Shown here piece by piece: positions 33,884-45,730 of a DNA stretch of 64,000 nucleotides. The position numbers were made by a program, and so were the translations under genes. Source of the DNA: Homarus americanus. Taxonomy: Eukaryota; Arthropoda; Malacostraca; Decapoda; Nephropidae. The stretch is from NCBI RefSeq assembly GCF_018991925.1, contig NW_024756914.1:8460417-8524416 (forward strand). Reading direction: 5' to 3'. The number at the start of each line of letters is the position of its first letter. Positions within the stretch are counted from its first letter, which is position 1. Under the pieces are notes generated by a model. The model made no database searches, was not told the origin of the DNA, and was given only the letters and a program-made list of their open reading frames with translations.

Positions 33884-34622
33884 CAGGGTTGTGGGGAGAT
33901 GGTTGTTGGTGGTGACTTGGGGAGTTTGGTCAGGGGTTGTGGGAGGTGGTTGTTGGTGGTGACTTGGGGGGTTTGATCAGGGTTGTGGGGAGGTGGTTGT
34001 TGGTGGTGACTTGGGGAGTTTGATCAGGGTTGTGGGGAGGTGGTTGTTGGTGGTGACTTGGGGGGTTTGATCAGGGGTTGTGGGGGTGGTTGTTGGTGGT
34101 CACTTGGGGGTTTGGTCAGGGTTGTGGGGAGGTGGTTGTTGGTGGTCACTTGGGGAGTTTGGTCAGGGTTGTGTGGGAGGTGGTTGTTGGTGGTGACTTG
34201 GGGGTTTGGTCAGGGTTGTGGGGAGTGGTTGTTGGTGGTGACTTGGGAGTTTGGTCAGGGTTGTGGGGGAGGTGGTTGTTGTGGTGGTGACTTGGGAGTT
34301 TGGTCAGGGTTGTGGGGAGGTGGTTGTTGGTGGTGACTTGGGGAGTTTGGTCAGGGTTGTGGGGGAGGTGGTTGTTGGTGTGACTTGGGGGTTTGGTCAG
34401 GGTTGTGGGGAGGTGGTTGTTGGTGGTGACTTGGGGAGTTTGGTCAGGGTTGTGGGGAGGTGGTTGTTGGTGGTCACTTGGGGAGTTTGGTCAGGGTTGT
34501 GGGGAGGTGGTTGTTGGTGGTGACTTGGGGAGTTTGGTCAGGGTTGTGGGAGGTGGTTGAGGTGGTGGCTTGGGGAGTTTGGTCGGGGTTGTGGGGAGGT
34601 GGTTGAGTGGTGGTTACTTGAG
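33884..34622 (+). repeat. 47-bp minisatellite (GGTTGTGGGGAGGTGGTTG)
   Basis: About 16 copies of a 44-48-bp unit with GGTTGTGGGGAGGTGGTTG, TTGGTGGTGACTTGGGGAG and TTTGGTCA. Plus-strand frames up to 98 codons are artefacts. Confidence 0.93.
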
Positions 34623-34904
34623 TTTGGGAGAAGAGAGAGAGAGAGAGGGTGAACAGTTTCTACTTCTGTTTGTTAAGATAAAGGAAGAAAATATCCTCTT
34701 GTGGAATTCGTCATAGTTTGTCTAAAAAGAAGAATCAGAGGATGTAAATCTCTCACGCACTCACCTACCTATCGCACTCACCTTTTTTTTTAATCTGTCC
34801 TCTCACCCCTGTTCATTCACCTTCCACTCAACTGTCTACACTCCAGCCCACTCACTTGTTCATTAATCTGCACCCATTCACGTGTTCACTCACCTGCCCA
34901 CTCA
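34623..34904. other. Low-copy DNA with CACTCACCT words
   Basis: (GA)n at about 34,633-34,648, then sequence with recurring CACTCACCT/TTCATTCACC words at 34,750-34,900. No gene seen. Confidence 0.45.
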
Positions 34905-35265
34905 TTTCTTGCTGAGGGTTAGGGGAAAGTGGGGACGATTTTGGTTGGGTGGTGGAAATCTCGGAGTTGGAAAATTTGGTATACAGAAAATCAAAATATG
35001 TGACAAAATCTGGGAGATGTTTGTAGGGAAAAATCTGTGACATTAAGAAGGGGAAATCAAGAAATTGGGAGGCAAAATCTGGGACATAGGTAAAATCTAG
35101 GAGACTAATTGAGAAACCCTGGGCAGCTGAGAGAGAAAATCTGAAATCCTCCCTCCACACATTCTGTACACAGCGGAAAAAAATCTGGAACAGAGAAAAG
35201 GGGGAGAAAATCTGCCATAGAAATAACTGTGAGAAAAATCTGGCTTAATTCTTAGCTCATCCTTC
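34905..35265 (+). repeat. Degenerate GGGAAAATCTGGGA repeat
   Basis: GGAAAATCTG(G/T)GA recurs about ten times at 25-45-bp spacing in A/G-rich DNA. It looks like an old, eroded minisatellite. Confidence 0.65.
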
Positions 35266-35385
35266 ACACATGAGGGATTTTGTTGTGAGGAAGAGAATAG
35301 AACGTAGGGGAGAAAGAGGGAGGTGAGGGGAGAGAGATAGAGAGAGAGACTAAAGGGGAGACGTGAGAGAGATGGAGGAACAGAT

Positions 35386-35420
<35 letters not shown>
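35266..35420 (+). repeat. GA-rich tract with (GA)n
   Basis: Purine-rich sequence ending in clean (GA)n at about 35,389-35,417. Confidence 0.85.
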
Positions 35421-35785
35421 ACCTGCCAAATGATCTGGCACACCTCAGTAGCCATTGTAGGAGGTGGTGGATGAGCTTAACTAAAAAATAAAGTCTCTTA
35501 AATGAGTATTTTTTGAAATATGAGGCACCACTAGTTCCTATGTACGCTTAATGTGAGTGATGTACAGTCACTCAAAAAATATCTATACAAAATTGTGTTG
35601 AAAAAATATGACACAGTGGACGAAGGCTATTGACGACCCTACCGAGACAACAGGAGTCACAGTGTTCATTCTGAAATTCATCGATCACCCCGGGTAGAGA
35701 TAGTTTTTTGTACACGTGTCTCTCTCTCTCTCACTGTACACAAGATAATGGGATTTGAGAGCATAGTGTACAGTGGTTATGAGGC

Positions 35786-35787
<2 letters not shown>
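35421..35787. other. Low-copy DNA
   Basis: About 370 bp of mixed sequence with a short (CT)n near 35,720-35,732. No gene recognised. Confidence 0.5.

Positions 35788-35844
<57 letters not shown>
35788..35844 (+). repeat. GT microsatellite
   Basis: (GT)n of about 57 bp, 25 bp before the 30-bp array. Confidence 0.95.
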
Positions 35845-35848
<4 letters not shown>

Positions 35849-35868
35849 TGTTTAGTACAGTAAGTTGT

Positions 35869-36283
35869 GTTTGATGGTGAATGGTAGTACTTTTGTGAGT
35901 TTAATGGTGATTGGTGGTACTTTTGTGAGTTTAATGGTGATTGGTGGTACTTTTGTGAGTTTAATGGTGATTGGTGGTACTTTTGTGAGTTTAATGGTGA
36001 TTGGTGGTACTTTTGTGAGTTTAATGGTGATTGGTGGTACTTTTGTGAGTTTAATGGTGAATGGTGGTACTTTTGTGAGTTTAATGGTGATTGGTGGTAC
36101 TTTTGTGAGTTTAATGGTGAATGGTGGTACTTTTGTGAGTTTAATGGTGATTGGTGGTACTTTTGTGAGTTTAATGGTGAATGGTGGTACTTTTGTGAGT
36201 TTAATGGTGATTGGTGGTACTTTTGTGAGTTTAATTGTGATTGGTGGTACTTTTGTGAGTTTAATGCTGGTACTATTGTGAGT
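35869..36283 (+). repeat. 30-bp array, near-identical units
   Basis: Thirteen copies and a partial of a 30-bp unit (TTTAATGGTGATTGGTGGTA plus CTTTTGTGAG). Units differ almost only at GATTGG versus GAATGG. After five GATTGG units in a row, the right half alternates GAATGG/GATTGG, making a 60-bp dimer. The 30-bp period keeps a 138-codon frame open (FVSLMVIGGT decapeptide). There is no evidence that it is translated. Confidence 0.95.
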
Positions 36284-36368
36284 CGTGAGGTGGTGAAGAG
36301 TGAGATGAGAACCTTGAGTAATTAGTGAAGAGGAATGACTGTCTTTGATGATGAGGAATTAATCTTTG

Positions 36369-37585
<1,217 letters not shown>

Positions 37586-37735
37586 TTTAAGTTTTCCTCA
37601 CATTTAAAAAAATATTCCACACATTTTAAAAAATTTCCTCACAAATTTTAAAGTTTTCCTCACATTTCAAAATATCCTCACTTTTTACAAAATTTCCTCA
37701 CAAATTTAAAAGTTTTTCTCACAGTTTCGGGAAAT
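37586..37735 (+). repeat. Degenerate TTTCCTCACATTTTAAA repeat
   Basis: Six imperfect units of 20-28 bp built on TTTTCCTCACA plus AATTTTAAA. Confidence 0.75.
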
Positions 37736-37797
37736 CTAAGCGTGTTCATTTTCCCCTTAAGAGGTAATTATCCCCACTGAGTTTTCCTCCTCAAATC

Positions 37798-37878
37798 AAC
37801 CTTCATTGTTGCCAGAACGCGCCAGTACCTCACTATAATCTTCATTGTTGCCAGAACGTGTTAATACCTCACTATCCT
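37798..37878 (+). repeat. 39-bp direct repeat, two copies
   Basis: Two adjacent copies of a unit with TTCATTGTTGCCAGAACG and TACCTCACTAT. Confidence 0.75.
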
Positions 37879-38030
37879 CACCATGTATATCATCCTCACT
37901 ATTAGTTTCCTCAGGTCTAAGGTGCAGTACAGGTGTTCACTGAAGGGTAAATTACCTGTGTTAATGACCTTTGAGTGAGGTGATGAAGTGTGTGGTGTTG
38001 GGGTGTGTCGTTAGTCATATTAGTGGGGTT

Positions 38031-38074
<44 letters not shown>

Positions 38075-38239
38075 TTTGTAACTGTGATTGTGGTGATGTT
38101 ACGAGTGTTATAGCCTGGTTGTAGATGTGTGTATGTGGTAGTTGGAGAGAGGCAACCCTCAGTTACGCCTCCTGCTGAGTAACAAAGATGTACTGCAGCC
38201 GCTTGATGAGTGACGGAGGGAGGAGGCGTCGTGGTGTTG
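37879..38239. repeat. Low-copy DNA with GT microsatellite
   Basis: Low-copy sequence and (GT)n at about 38,033-38,066. Nothing else recognised. Confidence 0.6.
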
Positions 38240-38420
38240 TGGGAGCGTGTAAGATGAGGGGCAGAGTGTGTGGGGGGTTGGGTGTGTGGGGGGTGTTGAT
38301 GAGGGGAGAGTGTTAGATGAGGGCAAGAGTGTGTAGATGAGGGGTGGTGGGGGTGTTGGGGGGTGTTGGGGGGTGTTGGGGGCAAGAGTGTGTAGATGAG
38401 GGAGGGAATGATGGCGGGAG
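38240..38420 (+). repeat. GGGGTGTTG repeats
   Basis: G/T-rich units with GTGTGGGGGGTTGGGTGTG and GATGAGGGGAGAGTGTTAGA. They contain a run of G6-TGTT-G6 spacing at 38,346-38,392, described as a finding. The minus-strand frames of 67-121 codons here are repeat-driven. Confidence 0.8.
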
Positions 38421-38584
38421 AGGAAGGGAGGGTAGTGTGTGTGGGAAGGAGGGTGTCTGGTCATTCCTCGAGGGTGGGGAGGAGAGGGAAATGTCGTCAT
38501 CATAATCTACGGTCATTATAAACCAGATTTCACTGTCATTGTAATTTTGTCTTCATCATTCTTCCTCAGTTAATTAATCAAGTT
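38421..38584. other. Low-copy spacer
   Basis: Mixed sequence without a recognised feature. Confidence 0.4.
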
Positions 38585-38826
38585 CCTCCACCTCTCTCTC
38601 CTATTTCTTCTCCTCTTCTTCCCGTTCCTACTCTTCCTGCCTCCTCTCTTACCCCTCCTCCAATTCTTCCTCCCCTCCCCCCTCCCTCCCCACCTTCTCC
38701 CTCCTTCCCTCCCTCCCCCCCTCCCCCCCACCTTCTCTCCCCCTTCCCTCCCTCCCTCCCTCCCCTCCCCATCCCTCCCTCTCCCCCCCCTTCCCCCCTC
38801 CTCCCTCCCTCCCCCTCCCCCACCCC
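38585..38826 (+). repeat. Polypyrimidine, C-run-rich tract
   Basis: About 240 bp almost entirely C/T, with many C5-C8 runs. The minus strand is G-run rich (100-codon Gly/Glu/Arg frame, artefact). Confidence 0.85.
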
Positions 38827-39085
38827 CCTCAACATGTATCTATCAACACAATATATTACAGTTATATCATTCCTGAGCAATATTCGGGTCCGTCAGCGTC
38901 CAGTTAGCGAGGTCGAGAAAGTGACAGTCTGCTGGCCTGTTTACCTGCTAATTGGTCTCCTGTCACATTACCTGTTGATTAGTGCTCAGGTGTGTCTTGT
39001 TGAGATTATGTTCATCTGATTTTGTACAGGTGTTCACATATGTTCACTTTATACCAATAAATTGTGTTAAGTGGGGTCTTTCAAG
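38827..39085. other. Low-copy DNA
   Basis: About 260 bp of mixed sequence; no gene recognised. Confidence 0.5.
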
Positions 39086-39716
39086 CGTCAGGTGTGTCAA
39101 GGCAGGTGTTTCAAACATCGGTGTGTCACGTGGCAGGTGTGTGTCAAGCATGAGGTGTGTGTCAAGCATGAGGTGTGTGTGTCAAGCATGAGGTGTGTCA
39201 AGCATCAGGTGTGTCAAGCGGCGGTGTGTGTCAAGTATCAGGCATGTCAAGCATCAGGTGTGTCAAGCGTCAGGTGTGTGCCAGAGCATCAGGTGTGTAA
39301 GCGTCAGGTGTGTCAAGCGTCTGATGGGTGTCAAGCATCAGGTGTGTAAGCATCAGGTATGTCAAGTGGCAGGGGTGTCAAGCATCAGGTGTGTCAAGTA
39401 TCAGGTGTCAAGCAGCAGGTGTGTTTCAGCGGCAATGTGTCTTAAGCATCAGGTGTGTCAAGCGTCAGTTGTGTTAAGTGACAGGTGTGTCAAGCGTCAG
39501 GTGTGTCATGCATCAGGTATGTCAAGCATCAGGTGTCAAGCGTCAGGTGTGTAAAGCATCAGGTGTGTCAAGCGTCAGGTGTGTCAAGCATCAGGTGTGT
39601 CAAGCATCAGGTGTGTCAAGCATCAGGTGTGTCAAGCATGATGAAGTGTCATGCAGGTGTGTCAAGCATCAGGTGTGTCAAGCATCAGGTGTGTCAAGCA
39701 TGATGAAGTGTCATTA
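39086..39716 (+). repeat. 16-bp minisatellite (GTGTCAAGCATCAGGT)
   Basis: About 39 copies of GTGTCAAGCATCAGGT with GTCAGG/ATGAGG variants and occasional loss of a GT. The right end holds a larger duplicated unit marked by AAGCATGATGAAGTGTCAT (two copies). Frames of 72-119 codons are artefacts. Confidence 0.93.
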
Positions 39717-39882
39717 CAGCAGGTGTTGCTTTAATTAAAATACAGTGGACATGAGAGGCGCTGTGAGGGAACAGAAGAGATATTTTTACTGTGGTATCTA
39801 CATAACATTATTTGTGTTCAGTAAAGTCTGAGGCATTTTACAGGTGAGGAAATTGATATATGTTGTTTTTACATGTACTGAG
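39717..39882. other. Low-copy DNA
   Basis: About 165 bp of mixed sequence, nothing recognised. Confidence 0.4.
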
Positions 39883-40790
39883 TGTGGTGGTGGTGGTGGT
39901 GTGGTAGTGATAGTGGTGGTGGTGATAATGGTGGTGGTGTGGTGGTGATAGTGGTGGTGATGGTATGGTGGTGTTGGTGTGGTGATAATGGTGGTGGTGT
40001 GGTAGTGATGGTGTTGGTGGTGATAATGGTTGGTGGTGTGGTGGTGATAATGGTGGTGGTGTGGTGTGGTGATGGTGTTGGGTGGTGATGTGGTTGGTGT
40101 GGTGGTGATGGTGTTGGTGTGGTGATAATGGTGGGGTGGTGTGGTGTGTGTGGTGATGTGGTGGTGGTGTGGTGGTGATGTTGGTGGTGATAATTGGTGG
40201 TGATGGTGTTGGTGGTGATAATTGGTGGTGTGGTGAGTGATGGTGTGGTGTGATAATGTGTGTGTGTGGTGTGGTGGTGATAATGGTGGTTGGGTGGTGA
40301 TAGTGTTGGTGGTGATATGGTGGTGGTGTTGTGGTGTTGATGGTGGTGGTGTTGATGGTGGTGATGGTGGTGATGGTGTTGGTGGTGTGGTGGTGATGGT
40401 GTTGGTGTGATGGTGGTGGTGGTGGTTTGGTGGTGGTGATAATGGGTGGTGGTGTGTGTGATAGTGGTGGTGTGGTTGATAATGTGGGTGGTGGTGTTGT
40501 AGTGATAGTGGTGGTGGTGATGTTAGTGGCTTTGGTTGTGGTGATAATGGTGGTGGTGTGGTAGTGATGGTGGTGGTGATAGTGGCTTTGGTGGTGATAA
40601 TGGTGGTGGTGTGGTGGTGATGGTGGTGGTGATGTTGAGTGGCTTTGGTGGTGATAATGGTGGTGGTGTGGTGGTTGGTGTGGTTGTGGAGGTGGTGGTG
40701 GTAGTGGTGTTGGTTGTGTGGTGTTGGTGTGGTAGTTATGGTGGTTGTTGATGATAGTATTGGTGATGGTGGTGGTTGAATTCGCTCTAT
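39883..40790 (+). repeat. 0.9-kb GGTGATAATGGTGGTGGTGT array
   Basis: Tandem, irregular units mixing GGTGATAATGGTGGTGGTGT, GATGGTGTTGGT and GTGGCTTTGGTGG. The 352-codon minus-strand frame (Thr/His/Pro) is produced by absence of TTA/CTA/TCA in most units. Confidence 0.9.
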
Positions 40791-40812
40791 TACGTCACAA
40801 CGATATGGTTGG

Positions 40813-40814
<2 letters not shown>

Positions 40815-40849
<35 letters not shown>
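40815..40849 (+). repeat. GT microsatellite
   Basis: (GT)n of about 35 bp. Confidence 0.95.
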
Positions 40850-40852
<3 letters not shown>

Positions 40853-41222
40853 TCAACCCTCACACCTCTAGTTCGTAACAGGAGGGGGGTTTATTCCATG
40901 TCTGTCAATTTGTCTGTATGCTTTTTCAATCCCTGTCTGTTTTTGGTTTAACTGTTCTTTTATGGTTGTGTTTCAGTGTCTATGTCTGTTTTCTGTTTGT
41001 GTCTGTTTTTATGTCTGTCTGTGTCTCTGTTTTTATGTCTGTTATTTATCAATCTTCCATTCTGTCCGTTTGTTTGTCCGTCTGTTTTACTATATATTTG
41101 CTTCCACGAGTTTCCTCCACCACGACTACTGTGTCAGGACCGCGCTAAAAGTTGGAGCATAAGTTAGAGAGCGGTTTGGTGACGAAGTCCAGGTAACACG
41201 ATAAAACATCTAATTAAATATT
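40850..41222. other. Low-copy DNA with TGTCTGTTTTT words
   Basis: T-rich segment with repeated GTCTGTTTTTATGTCTGT words at about 40,905-41,090. Frames of 63-76 codons rich in Cys/Val/Phe follow this pattern. No gene seen. Confidence 0.5.
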
Positions 41223-41404
41223 TTTCACCTGTTGTGGACAATATATTTTAAATGGTTTCTTTCACCTGTTAGAATATATTGTAATTGGTTTCTTCTCACC
41301 TGTTATGGACGAAATATATTTTAAATGGTTTCTTCTCACCTGTTGTGGACGAAATATATTGTAAATGGTTTCTTCTCACTTGTTATGGACGAAATATATT
41401 GCTA
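41223..41404 (+). repeat. 44-bp repeat (GGACGAAATATATT)
   Basis: Four tandem units of 36-46 bp: TTCTCACCTGTTATGGACG then AAATATATTGTAAATGGTTTC. Confidence 0.88.
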
Positions 41405-41483
41405 TGTTTGGTTGATTTGGTGAATTGTGGATCACCTGAAAGATTAGACACTAATTTTATTTCATTTGATGATTCAACATTCT

Positions 41484-41580
41484 TAACCTAACCTAACCTA
41501 ACCTAACCTAACCTATCCTATCATAATTTAACCTAATATAATCTAGTCTAGCATAACCTATCAAAATCAACCCAACCCAG
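41484..41580 (-). repeat. CCTAA telomere-like block
   Basis: Seven consecutive near-perfect CCTAA words at 41,484-41,515, decaying to CTATC/ATAAT variants on the right. Confidence 0.85.
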
Positions 41581-41737
41581 GAAGCATTAGATTGTTTCAT
41601 TATCAGGTGAAACAAGTCGGATTGTGTCACCATCTGTTAATCCACAAGCTATCTATCGTGTTATAATAAACACCGTATGTGAATTATGGGAATATATTTA
41701 CTTGTTTTATTTTATTTATTTTTTTGCGTAAGGTTAA
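41581..41737. other. Low-copy AT-rich DNA
   Basis: No gene or repeat recognised. Confidence 0.4.
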
Positions 41738-41940
41738 TTATACCACCGATAAAGATGTTTAGAGACAGATTAGCTTAAACCACAGATAAAGTGGTTTAGA
41801 GGCCGATTAGTGAGCTAAACCACCGATAAAGTGGGTTTAGAGGCCGATTAATAAGCTTAAACCATCGGTAAATATTTGAAGACCGATTAATAAGCAAAGC
41901 ACCGATAAAATGGCTGAGAGACCGATTAATAAGGATAAGC
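41738..41940 (+). repeat. ~46-bp hairpin-bearing repeat
   Basis: Five imperfect units with CACCGATAAAGTGG, TTTAGAGGCCGATTA and ATAAGCTTAAAC. TAAACCAC and GTGGTTTA flank a 7-nt loop, so the better units could fold as short hairpins. Confidence 0.82.
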
Positions 41941-43172
41941 TGGACTTCTGACGTGTTTAAATAAGGTATAGCTTAAATATTTCCTGGCAGAGTTTCAATA
42001 ATATACATTAAACTTTTAAAAATAAGGTAATAAAAAATAATAAACCTCAAAACTGCATAAAAATTGTTCACTTTTCTAACAAAAGTCAGTCGCCATTAGG
42101 GACTATGACCTGGCAGGTGATGGTAACGTGGACATAATGTGTAACGCTGATTCTCTCTCTTGTGTCTCATAAGTGGCGCCATTAATTCCCTAAGTTAAAA
42201 TTCTTCGGCCGCTGAAAAAACATGTGGACTTTTATTTTCAACAATAAACTGGAAGTACAGTAACTAGATAGAGATTGAGCAGAAAAGCAAGAGGATTCTA
42301 AAAAATTAACTAATAATAATAAACTATCAAATTTGGGTGGAGTTTTTGTGATGTAAATTTGACAAAATGTTCGGCAAAGTTATTCTTGATATTATACAAT
42401 TATTGTGAGACTGTGTGCATGATAACGAGATATATATTGAATATGATCAATAATTAATGTATTTATGTAACAGGTGTGTATGTATAGTATGGTATTAATT
42501 AGGCCTTTAGCATAAAAAAAATTAGGCCTTTAGCATAAAAAAAATTAGGCCTTTACCGTTTACAGTATCATAAACCTCGCCGCTGGGCTAATATTAAAAT
42601 ACCATCTTATTTGACCCTCTCGGCATCTTTGGTACGGTAGTGTACGTAAAATACACAGTACTGACACCAAACACTATACGAAATGTATAAACGTGTAGTG
42701 TAACCCTTCCCACCATGGCTGGCTGGGTGTAAGTGAGGCAGAGAACCATTGATACCGACACGATAAGATGCCAGATGTGGTGAGATTAATAGTGTACGGG
42801 AACAGCCCTCGGGTAGCACGTGGTGATGTAAACAATGCCACCACTACCACTTTCTTTTTCTATTTATTTATTTTATTCAGTAAAAAAAATCGCCAAATGA
42901 CGCCGTAACTTCTCTGAGGTGTTGCCAACAGTTAGCTCTATTTTTTTCTCTATTATTTATTTATTTATTATTTTGAGTGTATTTTTTTTCGACCTGGACC
43001 CGTGGAGGTCTTTTATTATTACTGTTTGTTTAACTTGAGGAATTAATTAACATCTTATATCTTGTCTGAGTTGTAAATAGTGATAGTGAATTACTGGTTG
43101 TCAGTTTATTGTGGTTGTCAGCATTTTGGTGCTGCATTTGTTTTAATATGTGTAAACAAGTCCTAATATAGA
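41941..43172. other. 1.2-kb AT-rich low-copy DNA
   Basis: Mostly AT-rich sequence. It contains three tandem copies of a unit with TTAGGCCTTTAGCATAAAAA at about 42,503-42,556. A 70-codon minus-strand frame (42,607-42,819) is unrecognised. No gene is supported. Confidence 0.55.
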
Positions 43173-43175
43173 TGG

Positions 43176-43216
<41 letters not shown>

Positions 43217-43252
43217 AATATTTTAGTGTGTGTCCGTCCGTCCGTCCGTCCG
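43173..43252 (+). repeat. CT microsatellite and GTCC repeat
   Basis: (CT)n at about 43,175-43,216 and (GTCC)n at about 43,233-43,252. Confidence 0.93.
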
Positions 43253-43322
43253 CCCTTTTAAACATTTTTGTTGAAAATTAATTTGAATTCCTTTGTCAAG
43301 GTTTTTAGTTGTGTCGTAAAAT

Positions 43323-44214
43323 GTGGAAGTGAGAGATAGCGGCCATGTTGTCTCTCACCCCTCCCACCTTCCTCACGCTGGAGGTGAGAGATAGCGGCCA
43401 TGGTTCTCACCCTCACCTTCCTCACGCTGGAGGTGAGATGGCGCCATGTTGTCTCTCACACCTTTCCTCACGCTGGGTGAGAGATAGCAGCCATGTTGTC
43501 TCTCACCCCACCTTCCCACGCTGGAGGTGAGAGATAGCGGCCATGTTGTCTCTCACCCCACCTTCCTCCTGAGGTGGGAGTGGCGGCCATGTTGTCTCTC
43601 ACCCTCCCACCTTCCTCACGCTGGAGGTGAGAGATGGCGGCCATGTTGTCTCTCACCCCACCTTCACGCTGGAGGTGAGATGGCGGCCTGCTCACCCCTT
43701 CCCACCTTTCACGCTGGAGATGAGAGATGGCGGCCATGTTGTCTCTCACCCTCCCACCTTCCTCAAGCTGGAGGTGAGAGATGGCGGCCATGTTGTCTCC
43801 ACCTTTGGGTGGTGGGGCGTTCTCACCCTCCCACCTTCACGCTGGAGGTGAGAGATGGCGGCCATGTTGTCTCACCCCTCCCACCTTTCACGCTGGAGGT
43901 GAGATGTGGCCATGTTGTCTCACCCCTCCCACCTTCCTCACGCTGGAAGGTGAGATGAGGGCCATGTTGTCTCTCACCCCTCCTTCCTCAGGCTGGAGGT
44001 GAGAGATAGCGGCCATGTGTGTTCTCACCCCTCCCACCTTCCTCATGCTGAGGTGAGAGACAGGCCATGTTGTCTCTCACCCTCCCACCTTCCTCACGCT
44101 GGAGGTGAGAGATGGCGGCCATGTTGTCTCTCACCCTCCCACCTTCCTCACGCTGGAGGTGAGAGATGGCGGCCATGAGTACTTCACCCTCCCACCTTCC
44201 TCACGCTGGAATTA
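43323..44214 (+). repeat. 54-bp minisatellite with ATGGCGGCCAT palindrome
   Basis: About 17 units. The full unit is 54 bp: GAGAGATGGCGGCCATGTTG, then TCTCTCACCCTCCCACCTTC, then CTCACGCTGGAGGT. Many units are shortened. Each full unit holds the 11-bp palindrome ATGGCGGCCAT and a 9-bp inverted pair GGTGAGAGA/TCTCTCACC. Frames up to 143 codons on both strands are repeat artefacts. Confidence 0.93.
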
Positions 44215-44220
44215 TCTAAT

Positions 44221-44272
44221 GTCACCTGGGGTTGTGGGTGTCACCTGGGGTTGTGGGTGTCACCTGGGGTTG
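44221..44272 (+). repeat. 19-bp repeat CACCTGGGGTTGTGGGTGT
   Basis: Three copies, head to tail. Confidence 0.88.
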
Positions 44273-44334
44273 AGACAAGTATCTCCTTTGTGGTGGACAG
44301 CGGAAATGCGGCGGATGTGGGCAGAAATTTTGCT

Positions 44335-45730
44335 CAGTGTGGTGATGGCGGTTGTGTTGTGGTGATGGTGGTTGTGTTGTGGTGATGGTGGTTGTGTTGT
44401 GGTGTGTTGTGGTGGCGGTTGTGCTGTGTTATGGTGATGGTGGTTGTGTTGTGGTGATGGCGGTTGTGGTGTGTTGTGGTGATGGTGGTTGTGTTGTGGT
44501 GATGGTGGTTGTGGTGTGTTGTGGTGATGGAGGTTGTGGTTTGTTGTGGTGATGGTGGTTGTGGTGTGGTGTGGGGATGGTTGTGGTGTGTTGTGGTGAT
44601 GGCGGTAGTGATGTGTTGTGGTGATGGTGATGCGTTGTGGTGATGGAGGTTGTGGTTTGTTGTGGTGATGGTGGTTGTGGTGTGGTGTGGTGATGGAGGT
44701 TGTGGTTTGTTGTGGTGATGGTGGTTGTGGTGTGGTGTGGTGATGGTGGTTGTGGTGTGTTGTGGTGATGGCGTGTAGGATGTGTTGTGGTGATGGTGGT
44801 GTGTTGTGGTGATGGTGATGTTGTGGTGATGGTGGTTGTGGTGTGTTGTGGTGGTTGTGTTGTGTTGTGGTGATGGAGGTTGTGGTTTGTTGTGGTGATG
44901 GTGGTTGTGGTGTGGTGTGGTGATGGAGGTTGTGGTTTGTTGTGGTGATGGTGGTTGTGGTGTGGTGTGGTGATGGTGGTTGTGGTGTGTTGTGGTGATG
45001 GCGGTAGTGATGTGTTGTGGTGATGGTGATGCGTTGTGGTGATGGTGGTTGTGTTGTGGTGATGGTGGTTGTGGTGTGTTGGGTGATGGAGGTTGTGGTT
45101 TGTTGTGGTGATGGTGGTTGTGGTGTGGTGTGGTGATGGTGTTGTGGTGTGTTGTGGTGATGGCGGTAGTGATGTGTTTGTGGTGATGGTGATGCGTTGT
45201 GGTGATTGTGGTTGTGGTGTGTTGGGGTGATGCGTTGTGGTGATGGTGGTTGTGGTGATGGAGGTTGTGGTGATGGAGGTTGTGGTGTGGTGTGGTGATG
45301 GTGGTTGTGGTGTGTTGTGGTGGATGGCGGTAGTGATGTGTTGTGGTGATGGTGGTTGTGGTGATGGAGGCTTGTGGTGTGGTGTGTGGTGATGGTGGTT
45401 GTGGTGATGGAGGTTGTGGTGTGGTGTGGTGATGGTGGTTGTGGTGTGTTGTGGTGATGGCGGTAGTGATGTGTTGTGGTGATGGAGGTTGTGGTGATGG
45501 AGGTTGTGGTTTGTTGTGGTGATGGTGGTTGTGGTGATGGAGGTTGTGGTGTGGTGTGGTGATGGTGGTTGTGGTGTGTTGTGGTGATGGCGGTAGTGAT
45601 GTGTTGTGGTGATGGTGATGCGTTGTGGTGATTGTGGTTGTGGTGTGTGTTGTGGTGATGGTGATGCGTTGTGGTGATGGTGGTTGTGGTGTGTTGTGGT
45701 GGTTGTGGTGTGTTTTAGTGATGGTGGTTG
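44335..45730 (+). repeat. GGTGATGGTGGTTGTGGTGT array with higher-order units
   Basis: Short units (GATGGTGGTTGTGGTGTGTT, GATGGAGGTTGTGGTTTG, GATGGCGGTAGTGATGTG) recur in the same order. For example, about 44,640-44,770 and 44,870-45,000 match almost base for base. This gives larger units of roughly 130-230 bp. Minus-strand frames of 629 and 620 codons (His/Asn/Thr/Pro/Ser) exist only because stops are absent from the repeat. Confidence 0.92.

Noticed and set aside
35869..36283. 138-codon frame with a hydrophobic decapeptide repeat, as a membrane or structural protein
   Set aside because: The frame begins and ends with the 30-bp array, next to GT microsatellites, with no signal for expression.
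39717..39882. Possible tRNA-like segment
   Set aside because: I could not find paired A- and B-box sequences or a cloverleaf by eye.
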